Source of the DNA: a bacterium
GTDB taxonomy: Bacteria > Desulfobacterota > DSWW01
Direction of reading: 5' to 3'
DNA: 64,000 nucleotides
NCBI GenBank assembly: GCA_028277985.1
Contig: JANQFG010000109.1
Location: 19,676-83,675, forward strand
The notes beneath the pieces are model-generated. The model did no database searches. It had not been told where the DNA came from and saw only the letters and a list, made by a program, of their open reading frames with translations. The stretch's first letter is position 1. Each line of letters opens with the position of its first letter. Positions 51,408 to 59,522 of this stretch are shown here, piece by piece. The position numbers and the translations under genes are program-made.

Positions 51408-52520
51408 CTACAGGTTCTTGATGAAAACGTCCAGATAGTCTTTCCAGTCCGATCCGAAGATGAGCATCACCATCATCTCGTTCATTCGGTCCATTTCGTT
51501 GAAGCGCAGACACTCCCCGCCACCCTCCTTTGCAAAAGACTGGAACTCCTCCATCAGTTCTCCGTGGAGAATGATGTCGCAGGGTGGCTCCACCCCGATG
51601 GGGCAACCGTGATACTGCCCTCCCAGAGGAATCGGCCGATTCGTGTCTACGGCAGCCAGGGTGCCTCCCATCTTGTCGCGGAATTTCTCCACCAGACGAT
51701 GGGCCTTGTCCAGGTCCGCCTGGTGGGGAGGTGCGTCCCCGATGAGCACGATCACCTTCGCGGAGTCCTTTTTCCAGTTGAGCCCCTCGATGGCCACACG
51801 CAAACCCTCGTAAACCGCCTCTTCCCGATCCCCTCCCCCTTCATAGTCGGTTCCCTCCAGGAAGAGCTCGAGACCGCGCGTTCCATGGGTGAGTTGAACG
51901 GCCCGGGTCACGAAATCCATTCCCACGTCCCGATACGTCACGAGCCCGATCCGAGCGGCGGGCACGAGCTTCCGGATGGCGCGGACAAGGCTGCGAATCT
52001 TCTTCTTCACGTGTTCCACGTAGAGGCCCATGCTGCCCGTGGAGTCGAACACAAAGACGATGTCGAGGCCTCTCTTCCGCATTCTCTTGATGTGCTTCGC
52101 AAAGGCACCGGCAAGCTCCTCCTCGCCGGTATAGAAGGGCTGTCGATTCATCGTGAAGCTGTGGAAGCTGCGGTCCATGGTATCGACACGGATGAGGTCG
52201 AGCTCCTTCCTAAGGGTCGGATCGAGCTGGAAATCGATCTTCGGGAGATCCGGGAAATGCTCCACCTCCGGATGGGGGTACAGGACGTCGTCCTGCTTCC
52301 GCATGCGATCCACGAGGCTCCTGTCCTGGTATTTCAGACGATCGGCGTTCCCCCCCTCCTCATCGAAGAGGATCGAGGCCGCGGCCCGTTCGTCCCTCGC
52401 CTTCGGTATGTAGTAGGTCGTATGGACGAAGATGATGATGATGAGAAGGTGGATCAGGATCGACAGGATGTGGGATTCACGGGACCGGATGGCGTTCAGG
52501 ATGTACTGAAGGCGTTTCAT
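51408..52520 (-). CDS. TonB-anchor-like vWA-domain protein
   Basis: A 370-residue protein. Residues 16-36 are one membrane helix with a basic tail before it, so the rest should be periplasmic. Inside the helix S20-I-L-I-H24 matches the S-x-x-x-H motif that in E. coli TonB is needed for coupling to ExbB/ExbD. No TonB C-terminal domain follows. Instead a linker (40-150) leads to a vWA domain with the MIDAS start D159-S-T-G-S163 and a later VLIGDAPPH. It is followed after 31 bases by exbB-like, exbD-like, exbD-like and TPR genes. Inference: an energised vWA machine. The first gene of the operon, with its own promoter. Confidence 0.85.
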   Translation of the reverse strand: MKRLQYILNAIRSRESHILSILIHLLIIIIFVHTTYYIPKARDERAAASILFDEEGGNADRLKYQDRSLVDRMRKQDDVLYPHPEVEHFPDLPKIDFQLDPTLRKELDLIRVDTMDRSFHSFTMNRQPFYTGEEELAGAFAKHIKRMRKRGLDIVFVFDSTGSMGLYVEHVKKKIRSLVRAIRKLVPAARIGLVTYRDVGMDFVTRAVQLTHGTRGLELFLEGTDYEGGGDREEAVYEGLRVAIEGLNWKKDSAKVIVLIGDAPPHQADLDKAHRLVEKFRDKMGGTLAAVDTNRPIPLGGQYHGCPIGVEPPCDIILHGELMEEFQSFAKEGGGECLRFNEMDRMNEMMVMLIFGSDWKDYLDVFIKNL

Positions 52521-52596
52521 GCTGTCCAGTTGAATCGATGGGTGTTACATCGTCAGAGAACAGATTCCGGCATTCAACGGAAATTCAAGGACCCCT

Positions 52597-52615
52597 TGGA
52601 CATGTATAGTGTCCA
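52597..52615. promoter_or_regulatory. Inverted repeat in the vWA-operon leader
   Basis: TGGACA, seven bases, TGTCCA (52597-52615), about 20 bases downstream of the predicted start of the vWA operon transcript. Operator candidate or leader hairpin. Confidence 0.4.
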
Positions 52616-52635
52616 CTGCCCAAAGGGTATTTTCT

Positions 52636-52664
52636 ACTTTATCAAGCGCACCAAACATTGTCAA
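52636..52664 (-). promoter_or_regulatory. Sigma-70 promoter of the vWA-ExbB-ExbD-ExbD-TPR operon
   Basis: On the minus strand TTGACA (52664-52659), 17 bases and TAAAGT (52641-52636), about 115 bases before ATG 52520. It shows the operon can start at the vWA gene independently of the lipoprotein gene upstream. Confidence 0.6.
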
Positions 52665-52709
52665 GGCCTAAATCAGAGGCACTGGAAGGAACGAGGAAAC
52701 GCCTGTGGT

Positions 52710-53168
52710 CTACCGACCTTGCAGCTTTTCGAACTCCTTCTCATCCACCACCTTGCTCTGCGTGAATACGTCGTAGACGAACACGCACTTCTCCACGATC
52801 TTCTTGGTTCCCTTGAGCTGGATGAACACGGCCTTGGTCTTTGGTTCGTCCGCCTCGACGTCCTCGTATATTTTGTAGTGATACTTTCCGGGTGCGAGGG
52901 CCATGGAGCCCGAGGCACCCGGTCCGATCGAAATGCTCTGTTCCTTCTTGCGTCTCACCTTTACGATCAGCGTCCTTGCCGTCCCGTTGTTCACCACGAT
53001 TCCGTTGTCCGGGTAGTCGGAGTCATGATCCGGCTGGTCGAGTTCGATCGCCTCCATGTCCTGGATCATCTCGTTCGCTCTCAGGATCTCCACATCGTAG
53101 GAGGAAACGCATCCTGCCGCCGGAGAAAAGACGAGTAGAAGCGCGAAAACAAGAAAACGATTCTTCAT
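52710..53168 (-). CDS. Small lipoprotein, unknown function
   Basis: A 152-residue lipoprotein; lipobox FSPAAGC near residue 20. The mature part is beta-rich (NGIVVNNGTARTLIVKVRR, ISIGPGASGSMALAPGKYHYKIYE), resembling small periplasmic beta-sandwich domains. It is 3 bases after the AOR stop and 189 bases before the vWA gene, so it is co-transcribed with AOR and possibly read through into the vWA operon. Confidence 0.75.
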   Translation of the reverse strand: MKNRFLVFALLLVFSPAAGCVSSYDVEILRANEMIQDMEAIELDQPDHDSDYPDNGIVVNNGTARTLIVKVRRKKEQSISIGPGASGSMALAPGKYHYKIYEDVEADEPKTKAVFIQLKGTKKIVEKCVFVYDVFTQSKVVDEKEFEKLQGR

Positions 53169-53171
53169 GAT

Positions 53172-54857
53172 CTACAGCCTTTCCCAGATCGATGCCACCT
53201 CCCCCGGGTCCACGTCAAAGACGCTCCCCGTGGGAGCAAGAGGCTCGTTCCGGACGAATTCGGGGTCTGGGCCGTGGATGGTGCTGAACTCGGCCGCTTC
53301 GTTGAACTTGAGCTCGTCCCGAAGCGTTTGCTTACCGATCTCCAGCAGTTCCTCTGCCGTCATCTCGAGCCCGTAGCGTGCCTTCAGAAGGCCCAGAAAG
53401 AAACCCGTCGCAGCCCCGTGATCAGAGGGTGAAGCGAGAAGGCAGTATCCGAGGCTGTCGACCATCCCCATGACCACCTGCATGTTGAAGGATTTGTCCA
53501 CCTGCCCTTCCTTGTTCATCGGATCTTCATAGGAGAGGCCTGCCGTGTGGTCCGCCCCCATCGGGCTCGTCGCATACGTTACGCCGCACGGTTTGCAGAC
53601 CCGCCCGTCGTGGGCCGGGATCGCCTGCCCCTTGAAGGCTGGGACCCTGCTCACGCCCAGGGCCTTGCTCGTGGCCACTACCCCGTTGCCAAGGATCTCG
53701 CCGAACTCGGTCCCCTTCTCCACCTCGTCCAGTAGGGCCCACGCCGAAGCGACGTTCTCCATTTCCATCTTCCCGGCGCTGGCCGCGACGCCCATGGCGG
53801 ATCCAAGCTCGATGGTGTCCAGGCCCATCTCATCACAGAATCGATCCATCTTTGCGACTTCATCCGGGTCGGAGATTCCCAGGTTCGTGCCGAGCAGAGC
53901 GATCGTCTCGTATTCGAAGGCGGATGTCACATGCTTGCCGTTCGCGTCGTGGAAGATGACCGAGCATTTCACGATGCACCCCGGCATACACGCGTCCATC
54001 CGGCCGCCTCTCTCCTGACCGAGCTTTTCGAGGGCTTCCCCTCCCAGTTTCTCGAATCCGGGCGTGTCCTCACTGCTGTAGTTCTTCGAAGGCATGCTTC
54101 CCAGCCCTCTCAGGGCTACGATTCCGGCGGGCGTCCCGTGCCTGCTGAAGCCCTGCAGCTGCGGATCCTCTTTCACGACCTTGGTCCAGTTGGTCAGGAT
54201 CTCGCGATGGGCATCCTTGTCCGCCATCGAAACGGCGGGCGCGCCCTTATCGTCGACCACGATCGCCTTCAAGCCCTTGGCACCCATGAGGGCGCCCAAT
54301 CCCCCTCTTCCTGCGTGCCGCGACGCATGCCCATCCTTGTCCGTAAAGGCAACCGAAGCGCCCTTCCATCTCCGCTCGCCGGCGGGCCCGATCGAAATCA
54401 CGGCGGCATTCTCGCCCAGGGGCTTCACGGCTTCCACCAGCGCATACGTCTTCATACCCTTGTACTTGTCTGCGTCCTGCAAGGTCACGCCATCCTTGTT
54501 GATGAGGAGCAGGTGCAGTTTGTCAACCTTCGGTGACCCTTCGACCACGATGGCCCGGATTCCGAGCCTGTCCAGCTTCTGAGCCGTCGGGCCGCCCGCA
54601 TTCGCCTCCTTGATACCCATGGTCAGCGGACTCTTGCCGCCCACGGAAATGCGACCGCAGGAAGGGGCAAGCGTCCCGGCGAGGGGGCCGCCTGCGATGA
54701 CGAGCTTCGCCTCCGGACCGAGCGGATCCGTGGTTGGGGGAACCTCCTTGTTCAGGATTCTGGCCGACAGCCCTCTTCCTCCCACGACCGTGAGCTCTTC
54801 CGGCAGATCCTCGAACCTCGTCTCGAGACTGCTCATGTCAACCCGCAGGATTTTCAT
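53172..54857 (-). CDS. aor: Aldehyde:ferredoxin oxidoreductase (tungsten-type)
   Basis: A 561-residue member of the AOR family (usual length about 600). Opening KILRVDMSSLETRFEDLP and GGRGLSARILNKE are the family N-terminus. FYSTSG-like pterin-binding strands are seen at VSGFS(G)-type GKSPLTMGIKEANAGG. The cluster cysteines are CMPGCIVKC (about residues 291-299) and a fourth in GYCLL about 480. It oxidises aldehydes to acids with ferredoxin as acceptor, strongly suggesting anaerobic metabolism. GGGGAGAAAGGC precedes the ATG. A palindrome overlies its promoter. Confidence 0.92.
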   Translation of the reverse strand: MKILRVDMSSLETRFEDLPEELTVVGGRGLSARILNKEVPPTTDPLGPEAKLVIAGGPLAGTLAPSCGRISVGGKSPLTMGIKEANAGGPTAQKLDRLGIRAIVVEGSPKVDKLHLLLINKDGVTLQDADKYKGMKTYALVEAVKPLGENAAVISIGPAGERRWKGASVAFTDKDGHASRHAGRGGLGALMGAKGLKAIVVDDKGAPAVSMADKDAHREILTNWTKVVKEDPQLQGFSRHGTPAGIVALRGLGSMPSKNYSSEDTPGFEKLGGEALEKLGQERGGRMDACMPGCIVKCSVIFHDANGKHVTSAFEYETIALLGTNLGISDPDEVAKMDRFCDEMGLDTIELGSAMGVAASAGKMEMENVASAWALLDEVEKGTEFGEILGNGVVATSKALGVSRVPAFKGQAIPAHDGRVCKPCGVTYATSPMGADHTAGLSYEDPMNKEGQVDKSFNMQVVMGMVDSLGYCLLASPSDHGAATGFFLGLLKARYGLEMTAEELLEIGKQTLRDELKFNEAAEFSTIHGPDPEFVRNEPLAPTGSVFDVDPGEVASIWERL

Positions 54858-54900
54858 GCCTTTCTCCCCTTTCCAGGTGGTTCAATATCGAGAGTCCCTA

Positions 54901-54912
54901 CGTCTGCAGACG
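54901..54912. promoter_or_regulatory. Palindromic operator candidate for AOR
   Basis: CGTCTGCAGACG is a perfect 12-base palindrome immediately downstream of the -10 box of the AOR promoter on the minus strand. Confidence 0.5.
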
Positions 54913-54942
54913 AGCATAATCGAGACCACCCACCAAATTCAA
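54913..54942 (-). promoter_or_regulatory. Sigma-70-like promoter of AOR
   Basis: Minus strand TTGAAT (54942-54937), 18 bases, TATGCT (54918-54913). The start would fall in the palindrome that follows, 55 bases before the AOR ATG. Confidence 0.45.
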
Positions 54943-54988
54943 GCCCTGACGGAGGCGAAGTGAATCTCATCCGTGACAGGAGATCGTA

Positions 54989-56485
54989 CTAGAACCGTAT
55001 CCGGTTCGGCCCATTCTCCCCTTTGCGGATGAAACCTCGCCTGCCGACAAACTCTTCCGTTTCCATGGCGATCAACACGCCTCGATCCTTTTCGGTCTGG
55101 GCAAAGCACCGTCGCCCGTCCTCGAGCCGCGCAACGACGACCGAGAAGTCCGGCTCGCCCTCGCGGTCGTGAATCACAGTGTAGGTCTCCACCAAAGCCT
55201 GCCCCTCCGGTTCGAGGCACAAATCGGGACTTTCCATCCCGTCAATGGTCTCCTGTATCGGGCCGAGTCGGCTGCGATCCCAAGGCCTTTCCGGCTGCCG
55301 GCCCCCGTAAATACCGATGGAGTGCTTGGTCAGATACATGCCCACGCCCGTGACAAGCCCGGTCTGTTCCGGATTCTCACGGATTCTTTCTACCGAGTGG
55401 GCGATCGCGTGCATGGTATAGTTGTTTCCCGGCCCCCCGAAGCAGGGCAGCCCCCCGGTGATGCTCAGATCCGGCAGATCATCCACGTCCAATCCGATTT
55501 CGGAAGCCGCAATGAGCGCGGCACTCGGGAAACAGCTGTACAAATCGAAAAAATCGATCCGGTCGATACCCAAGCCGGCCATCTCCATCGCCCGCTCGGT
55601 CATCACTCGAACAGCAGGGCTGGACCAGTAGTTCACCCGCTCAGAGATCAGCCATTTCTCCATCGCCTCAGCGCCGCTCAGCAAATAGACCCATTTCTCC
55701 TCCGGAATCGACAGTCTCCTCGCCGTATCGGTGCTCGTCACGACAATGGCCGCCGCCTGGTTGACGGTCATGATCGGATTCATCAGTTTCGTGTAGGGAA
55801 AGCTGATCATCCGGTTCCGCTCCGTCACTTCTCCGATCTCTTGACTCTTTCTGGCCTCTTGGAACCAGGCAAGTGGGTTGTCCGTGGCGATCTTCGAAAG
55901 ATCGGCGCAATAGTGGCTCAACGCGGTCCTCTGCTCTTCGATGCTCAAGCCTCTGCGGGCCCTGCGTGCGTTCTCAAAAAGCGGATACATCCGTGTCGCA
56001 CCGAAAGCGTCATGGTCGTATTCGTGGGCAGAGAAACCCCTCCGCGTGCTTCCGATGATCTCCTTGCGCTGCGACATACCCTCGAGGGCATTGTAGGTCC
56101 TCATCCAGTCAAAGGTGCGGGTCTCCGAATAGAGGGCTTCTGCTCCCACGAGCAGGGCCACGTCGATTCGTCCCTCGGCTATTCTGTCTGCTGCCCTGTT
56201 CACGAGCCACTGGGGGGTGTTGCCCCCGATGAACGTGTATTCTCGGAGGCCGGGATTTATGTTGAGCAGGTCGCAGAGCGGACCGGTTGGATTCTCGGTC
56301 TCGCAAAACATATTGACCACGCTGAGGCTGTCTACGTAGCGCAACAGGTCGGAACAGCCGCAATCGTCAAGACAAGCCTGGGCGGCTCTCTTCGCTAGCT
56401 CCGATGGGGAAGGATCGTCATGCAGTATCTTCTCGCGATGGGTGATTTGGCCCACCGCTACGATGACAGGATGCCTGTTGATCAC
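54989..56485 (-). CDS. Thiolase-like protein with extra C-terminal domain (TLP1-like)
   Basis: A 498-residue thiolase-superfamily protein, GTG 56485. The N-terminal PVIVAVGQITHRE, GGNTPQWLVNRAADRIAEG, ALLVGAEALYS and later GGLPCFGGPGNNYTMHAIAHSVERIRENP follow the SCP-x/TLP1 pattern. The segment GGNTPQ occupies the position of the nucleophilic cysteine, which is absent, as in the TLP1 group with an extra C-terminal domain (about 420-498). Condensing or hydrolytic activity is unknown; it may act in beta-oxidation. It is the only gene of its strand segment, 131 bases upstream of AOR. Confidence 0.82.
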   Translation of the reverse strand: MINRHPVIVAVGQITHREKILHDDPSPSELAKRAAQACLDDCGCSDLLRYVDSLSVVNMFCETENPTGPLCDLLNINPGLREYTFIGGNTPQWLVNRAADRIAEGRIDVALLVGAEALYSETRTFDWMRTYNALEGMSQRKEIIGSTRRGFSAHEYDHDAFGATRMYPLFENARRARRGLSIEEQRTALSHYCADLSKIATDNPLAWFQEARKSQEIGEVTERNRMISFPYTKLMNPIMTVNQAAAIVVTSTDTARRLSIPEEKWVYLLSGAEAMEKWLISERVNYWSSPAVRVMTERAMEMAGLGIDRIDFFDLYSCFPSAALIAASEIGLDVDDLPDLSITGGLPCFGGPGNNYTMHAIAHSVERIRENPEQTGLVTGVGMYLTKHSIGIYGGRQPERPWDRSRLGPIQETIDGMESPDLCLEPEGQALVETYTVIHDREGEPDFSVVVARLEDGRRCFAQTEKDRGVLIAMETEEFVGRRGFIRKGENGPNRIRF

Positions 56486-56539
56486 GCCTAGGGGCTCCGT
56501 TCCGGGAATCTTCTCGTCTTTGTAGTCGAATATTTTACT

Positions 56540-56990
56540 TTAAATATATATATTCAAGTATTTGTATTTAAATAATAAGATGAGGTTTGTAGACAAGGTC
56601 GAAGCCACGACCACGAGCAGAAATCTCGCCCCGACACCCACGCCCCATTTCATGACAGGGTAGCCGATCATCACCAGAACGGTCATGTGGGGTATGTAGA
56701 AAGCGTTGCAGGTAGACCTGGCTCGACTTTCGAAAACAAAGGGCGAACCAGATGCCTGTTCCGGATATGACGAAGAGCATAGACATGTGCCATTGCGACA
56801 CGATCCCTGCGAAGTAGGACAGAAGCTCGGAATGCTCCCCTGTCTCGAGCGGAAGCACTCCGTCGTGGGTGAAGATGCGCGCGGAATGAAACGGCACGAG
56901 CAGCAGTACTGCCGGTGCCCGCAGCCAGTCGATGTCAGGCCTTCTCTGCGGATGCTGTTGGATCACGGAAGCAGCGCTCCCCTTTGACAT
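56540..56990 (-). pseudogene. Decayed acyltransferase (acyltransferase 3 family)
   Basis: The frame starting at 56990 gives the family N-terminus (RRPDIDWLRAPAVLLLVPFHSARIF, WHMSMLFVISGTGIWFALCFRK) but changes frame near QVYLQRF. In another frame the typical C-terminal end follows at once (NAFYIPHMTVLVMIGY ... NLILLFKY) to a TAA at 56542-56540. The middle two thirds, several membrane helices, are missing. So an internal deletion of several hundred bases with frame loss has destroyed a membrane acyltransferase. The 3' flank is AT-rich. Confidence 0.75.
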
Positions 56991-56998
56991 ACGAGTGG

Positions 56999-57056
56999 CC
57001 GTTCTTTACCCTTTTTAGAACGGACTTTGATGCTCCCTGGGCCTACTATAGCCCAG
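56999..57056. repeat. Two inverted repeats before the phosphotransferase gene
   Basis: CCGTTCT with an 11-base loop to AGAACGG (56999-57023), and CTGGGC with an eight-base loop to GCCCAG (57037-57056). The first has T-rich loop sequence. They lie between the pseudogene and the plus-strand phosphotransferase and may be an operator, attenuator or terminator. Confidence 0.3.
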
Positions 57057-57097
57057 CGAAACAGCCGTGATCAAACGAAGCGGATCAGGAGACAGCC

Positions 57098-58132
57098 TTG
57101 GCACCCCTGAGACTGGAAACGCTCCAGGAACAGCTCGAGCGTTTTGCCGAGGACCGCTACGGACCGGAGGCGAGCGTACGGGACCTGGAGGTGATGCCCG
57201 GACACGCGGGGTTGAGCTTCGGCTTCACCGTTGATCTATCCCCTGAAGGGGCCGGAAGCGAAGAGTCCCTGGTTCTGCGCCTGCCTCCCAAGGGCGTCAG
57301 ACAGAGCGGTAACACGGATGTACTCCGTCAAGCCCCCTTGCTTCAGGCCCTGAAGAGCAATGGGGTCCCGGTGCCGGCCGTGCGTTGGTTCGGGGACGAC
57401 CCCCAGTGGTTCGAGGTTCCCTACTTGATGGTCGAAAGGGTGCAGGGACGGACCTTTCACGTGTGGGAGCCGGACGCCTCCTTCGATCGCGGCCCCACCG
57501 CTGTGGCACACGTCTACGAGCAAGCCGTTCGTGCCCTGGCACAGGTTCATCGAATCGATTGGAAGAGGGAACTCGCGAATTGGGAGTCCCCACGCTCGAT
57601 AGAGGAAGAAATCACCCACTGGGACCGTATCCTCGCCAGGGCTGCAGAACCCGCATGGGTTTCCCAGGGAGAAGAGGTCAGGGCCCTTCTACTCGAACAC
57701 CAGCCGTCGGCTCCACCCGTCGGGTTGTTTCACGGCGATTATCAGGGCACGAACCTGCTCTTCCGAAAGGAAGACGGAGAAAAGCTGGTGGCCCTTCTCG
57801 ACTGGGAGATATCCGGCATCGGTGCCCAGCTGCTGGACCTTGGGTGGCTTCTCGTCTTCATCGACCCGATGAGCTGGAGCCCTGAATATGGACCGATCGT
57901 GTCGGTCCCGCAGGCGGAGCCGCTCGTCTCTCTCTACGAAGAAGACGTCGGCAAGAAGGTGGAGCACATCGCCTGGTACCGTGCGATGGCCGGCTACCGA
58001 TTCGGCGTGATCACCGGATTCAACGTGATGCTCCATCGGAAGGGCAAGCACCACGACCCTGCGTGGGAATTGCTCGGTCTCTCTGTACCCGCCCTGTTCG
58101 GCAGGGCCAAAGAAATGTTGCTCTCGCTTTGA
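57098..58132 (+). CDS. APH-family phosphotransferase (aminoglycoside phosphotransferase-like)
   Basis: A 344-residue kinase-fold protein from TTG 57098 (AGGAGA upstream). The catalytic loop is FHGDYQGTNLLF and the metal-binding motif LLDWEISGIGAQLLDLGWLL, as expected for the APH family. The N-terminal third holds the adenine pocket (SEESLVLRLPPKG). Relatives include the kinase-like N-domains of ACAD10/ACAD11 acyl-CoA dehydrogenases acting on hydroxyacyl-CoAs. So in this catabolic context a hydroxyacyl kinase is a reasonable guess, but not shown. Confidence 0.88.
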   Translation: MAPLRLETLQEQLERFAEDRYGPEASVRDLEVMPGHAGLSFGFTVDLSPEGAGSEESLVLRLPPKGVRQSGNTDVLRQAPLLQALKSNGVPVPAVRWFGDDPQWFEVPYLMVERVQGRTFHVWEPDASFDRGPTAVAHVYEQAVRALAQVHRIDWKRELANWESPRSIEEEITHWDRILARAAEPAWVSQGEEVRALLLEHQPSAPPVGLFHGDYQGTNLLFRKEDGEKLVALLDWEISGIGAQLLDLGWLLVFIDPMSWSPEYGPIVSVPQAEPLVSLYEEDVGKKVEHIAWYRAMAGYRFGVITGFNVMLHRKGKHHDPAWELLGLSVPALFGRAKEMLLSL

Positions 58133-58172
58133 GAACCTGAACCCCTTAGAAACCAACACACCTGGAGTCCAC

Positions 58173-59522
58173 ATGCCGGAACAAGATAACGGACGCTTGC
58201 GCACGACTGTAACCGAGCTCCATCGATACATAGGTGACAAGCTATACTTCAACCGACCCGATCTCGAGATCAAGGGAGAGACGTACAACTCCGCGCTTCT
58301 GTTGACGCTCCTTACGGGGCTTCGACAGGGTAAGGCTCTCATCATCGGAGAGCCGGGGCTGGGAAAGACCACCTCCGCCGAGTATGTCTGTTCGCTCCTT
58401 TACAGGGTCCCCCTGGGTACCATCTGGGCAAGCGAAGTCTCAGGACACCCGGAACAGACAGAAGAGAAGATCATCGGTCGACCGGACCTGGGAAGGCTGA
58501 ACCAGGGGGAAGAAGTGGTCGTCTGGTCCCAGTTCGTCCTGCTCCCCACGAAGATCGTCGATGAAATCAATCGGCTGCCGGAAACAAAGCAGAGCATGAT
58601 CCTGGATGGAGTGGATAGGGGCAACTGGGAGTACCTGAACGATTCGGTCATCAACAGCGAATACTGTCTGTTCGCTACCGCCAACTACCAGGATGGCGGC
58701 ACCAACACGATCATCGCTCCCTTGATCGATCGCTTCGATGTCATGGTCGAATCCAAACACCCCGGACCGAACCTCGCGTACCAGATCGGCATGACCGGAG
58801 CCAACGGATCACGGCTTCGCAACGAAGCCCTGGAGAGGGAGTTCCACGGTGTGCTCAATCAAAGGGCTTCGTACGAAGACCGTATGGCCCAGGCAGAGGA
58901 TCTGTGCAATCAATTCGGTGAGACCTTGACCCAGGACCCGGGGCTCACGACCTTGTCCCGTTCGGATCGAGAAGCGATCCGCGCAGAGATGGACCGGATC
59001 CCCTTCGATGTGGACACGAACGCCTTCCTGCGTCTGGTCCTGTCCGAGCTGTCCTTCTGCTATCATTACGGGCAGAGGCGATTCCACGAGGGGTGCTCGG
59101 ACGGCTGTCACTTCACTTCCTATCTCTGCCACGCGGTCAGGAACTGCATCTCCAATCGTTTCCCGAAGAGCGCGCGTGTGCTTTCCCAGGCCCTGGCCTG
59201 GTTCGTGGGCGACGCAGAAGTCGGGCTGGAGCACCTGAAGGCGATCCTTCCGTACACACTGGCCCACAGGATCCAGTGGAAAGAAGAGACCATGGCAAGG
59301 AGAGAGAAGGAAACCCGGCGGGATCCTCTACCCATCTACATGGCCAAAGAGGCCGTCCGCGAAATGCACCGCCGCTACATCGAGCAGGCCCCCCAACTGA
59401 AGAGCGCCCTTGCCGCGGCCTGCAAAATCGCAGACGGGGAACCGGTGGAGCCGACCGAAGGGGATCACCCGATCTACTGGGAGATCCGCAGAGATCTGGG
59501 TGAGGAGGTTCTGGATCGATGA
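58173..59522 (+). CDS. MoxR-family AAA+ ATPase
   Basis: A 449-residue ATPase. Walker A is GEPGLGKTT (59-67), Walker B is KIVDEINR (127-134, with D130 and E131), sensor 1 is N171 in ATANYQD, and the arginine finger is R187 in LIDRFD. The DEINR(LP) and PLIDRFD signatures mark MoxR. MoxR proteins are chaperones or cofactor-insertion ATPases paired with vWA proteins. Its stop overlaps the start of the next gene as ATGA. The C-terminal 150 residues are helical with an extra Cys-containing segment (SDGCHFTSYLC). Third gene downstream is the vWA partner. Confidence 0.93.
   Translation: MPEQDNGRLRTTVTELHRYIGDKLYFNRPDLEIKGETYNSALLLTLLTGLRQGKALIIGEPGLGKTTSAEYVCSLLYRVPLGTIWASEVSGHPEQTEEKIIGRPDLGRLNQGEEVVVWSQFVLLPTKIVDEINRLPETKQSMILDGVDRGNWEYLNDSVINSEYCLFATANYQDGGTNTIIAPLIDRFDVMVESKHPGPNLAYQIGMTGANGSRLRNEALEREFHGVLNQRASYEDRMAQAEDLCNQFGETLTQDPGLTTLSRSDREAIRAEMDRIPFDVDTNAFLRLVLSELSFCYHYGQRRFHEGCSDGCHFTSYLCHAVRNCISNRFPKSARVLSQALAWFVGDAEVGLEHLKAILPYTLAHRIQWKEETMARREKETRRDPLPIYMAKEAVREMHRRYIEQAPQLKSALAAACKIADGEPVEPTEGDHPIYWEIRRDLGEEVLDR

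Noticed and set aside
47099..52520. Zorya-type defence system, or a classical Ton/Tol system
   Set aside because: ExbB/ExbD are shared, but there is no OmpA-type ZorB, no ZorC/ZorD, no TonB C-terminal domain and no TolA/TolB/Pal.
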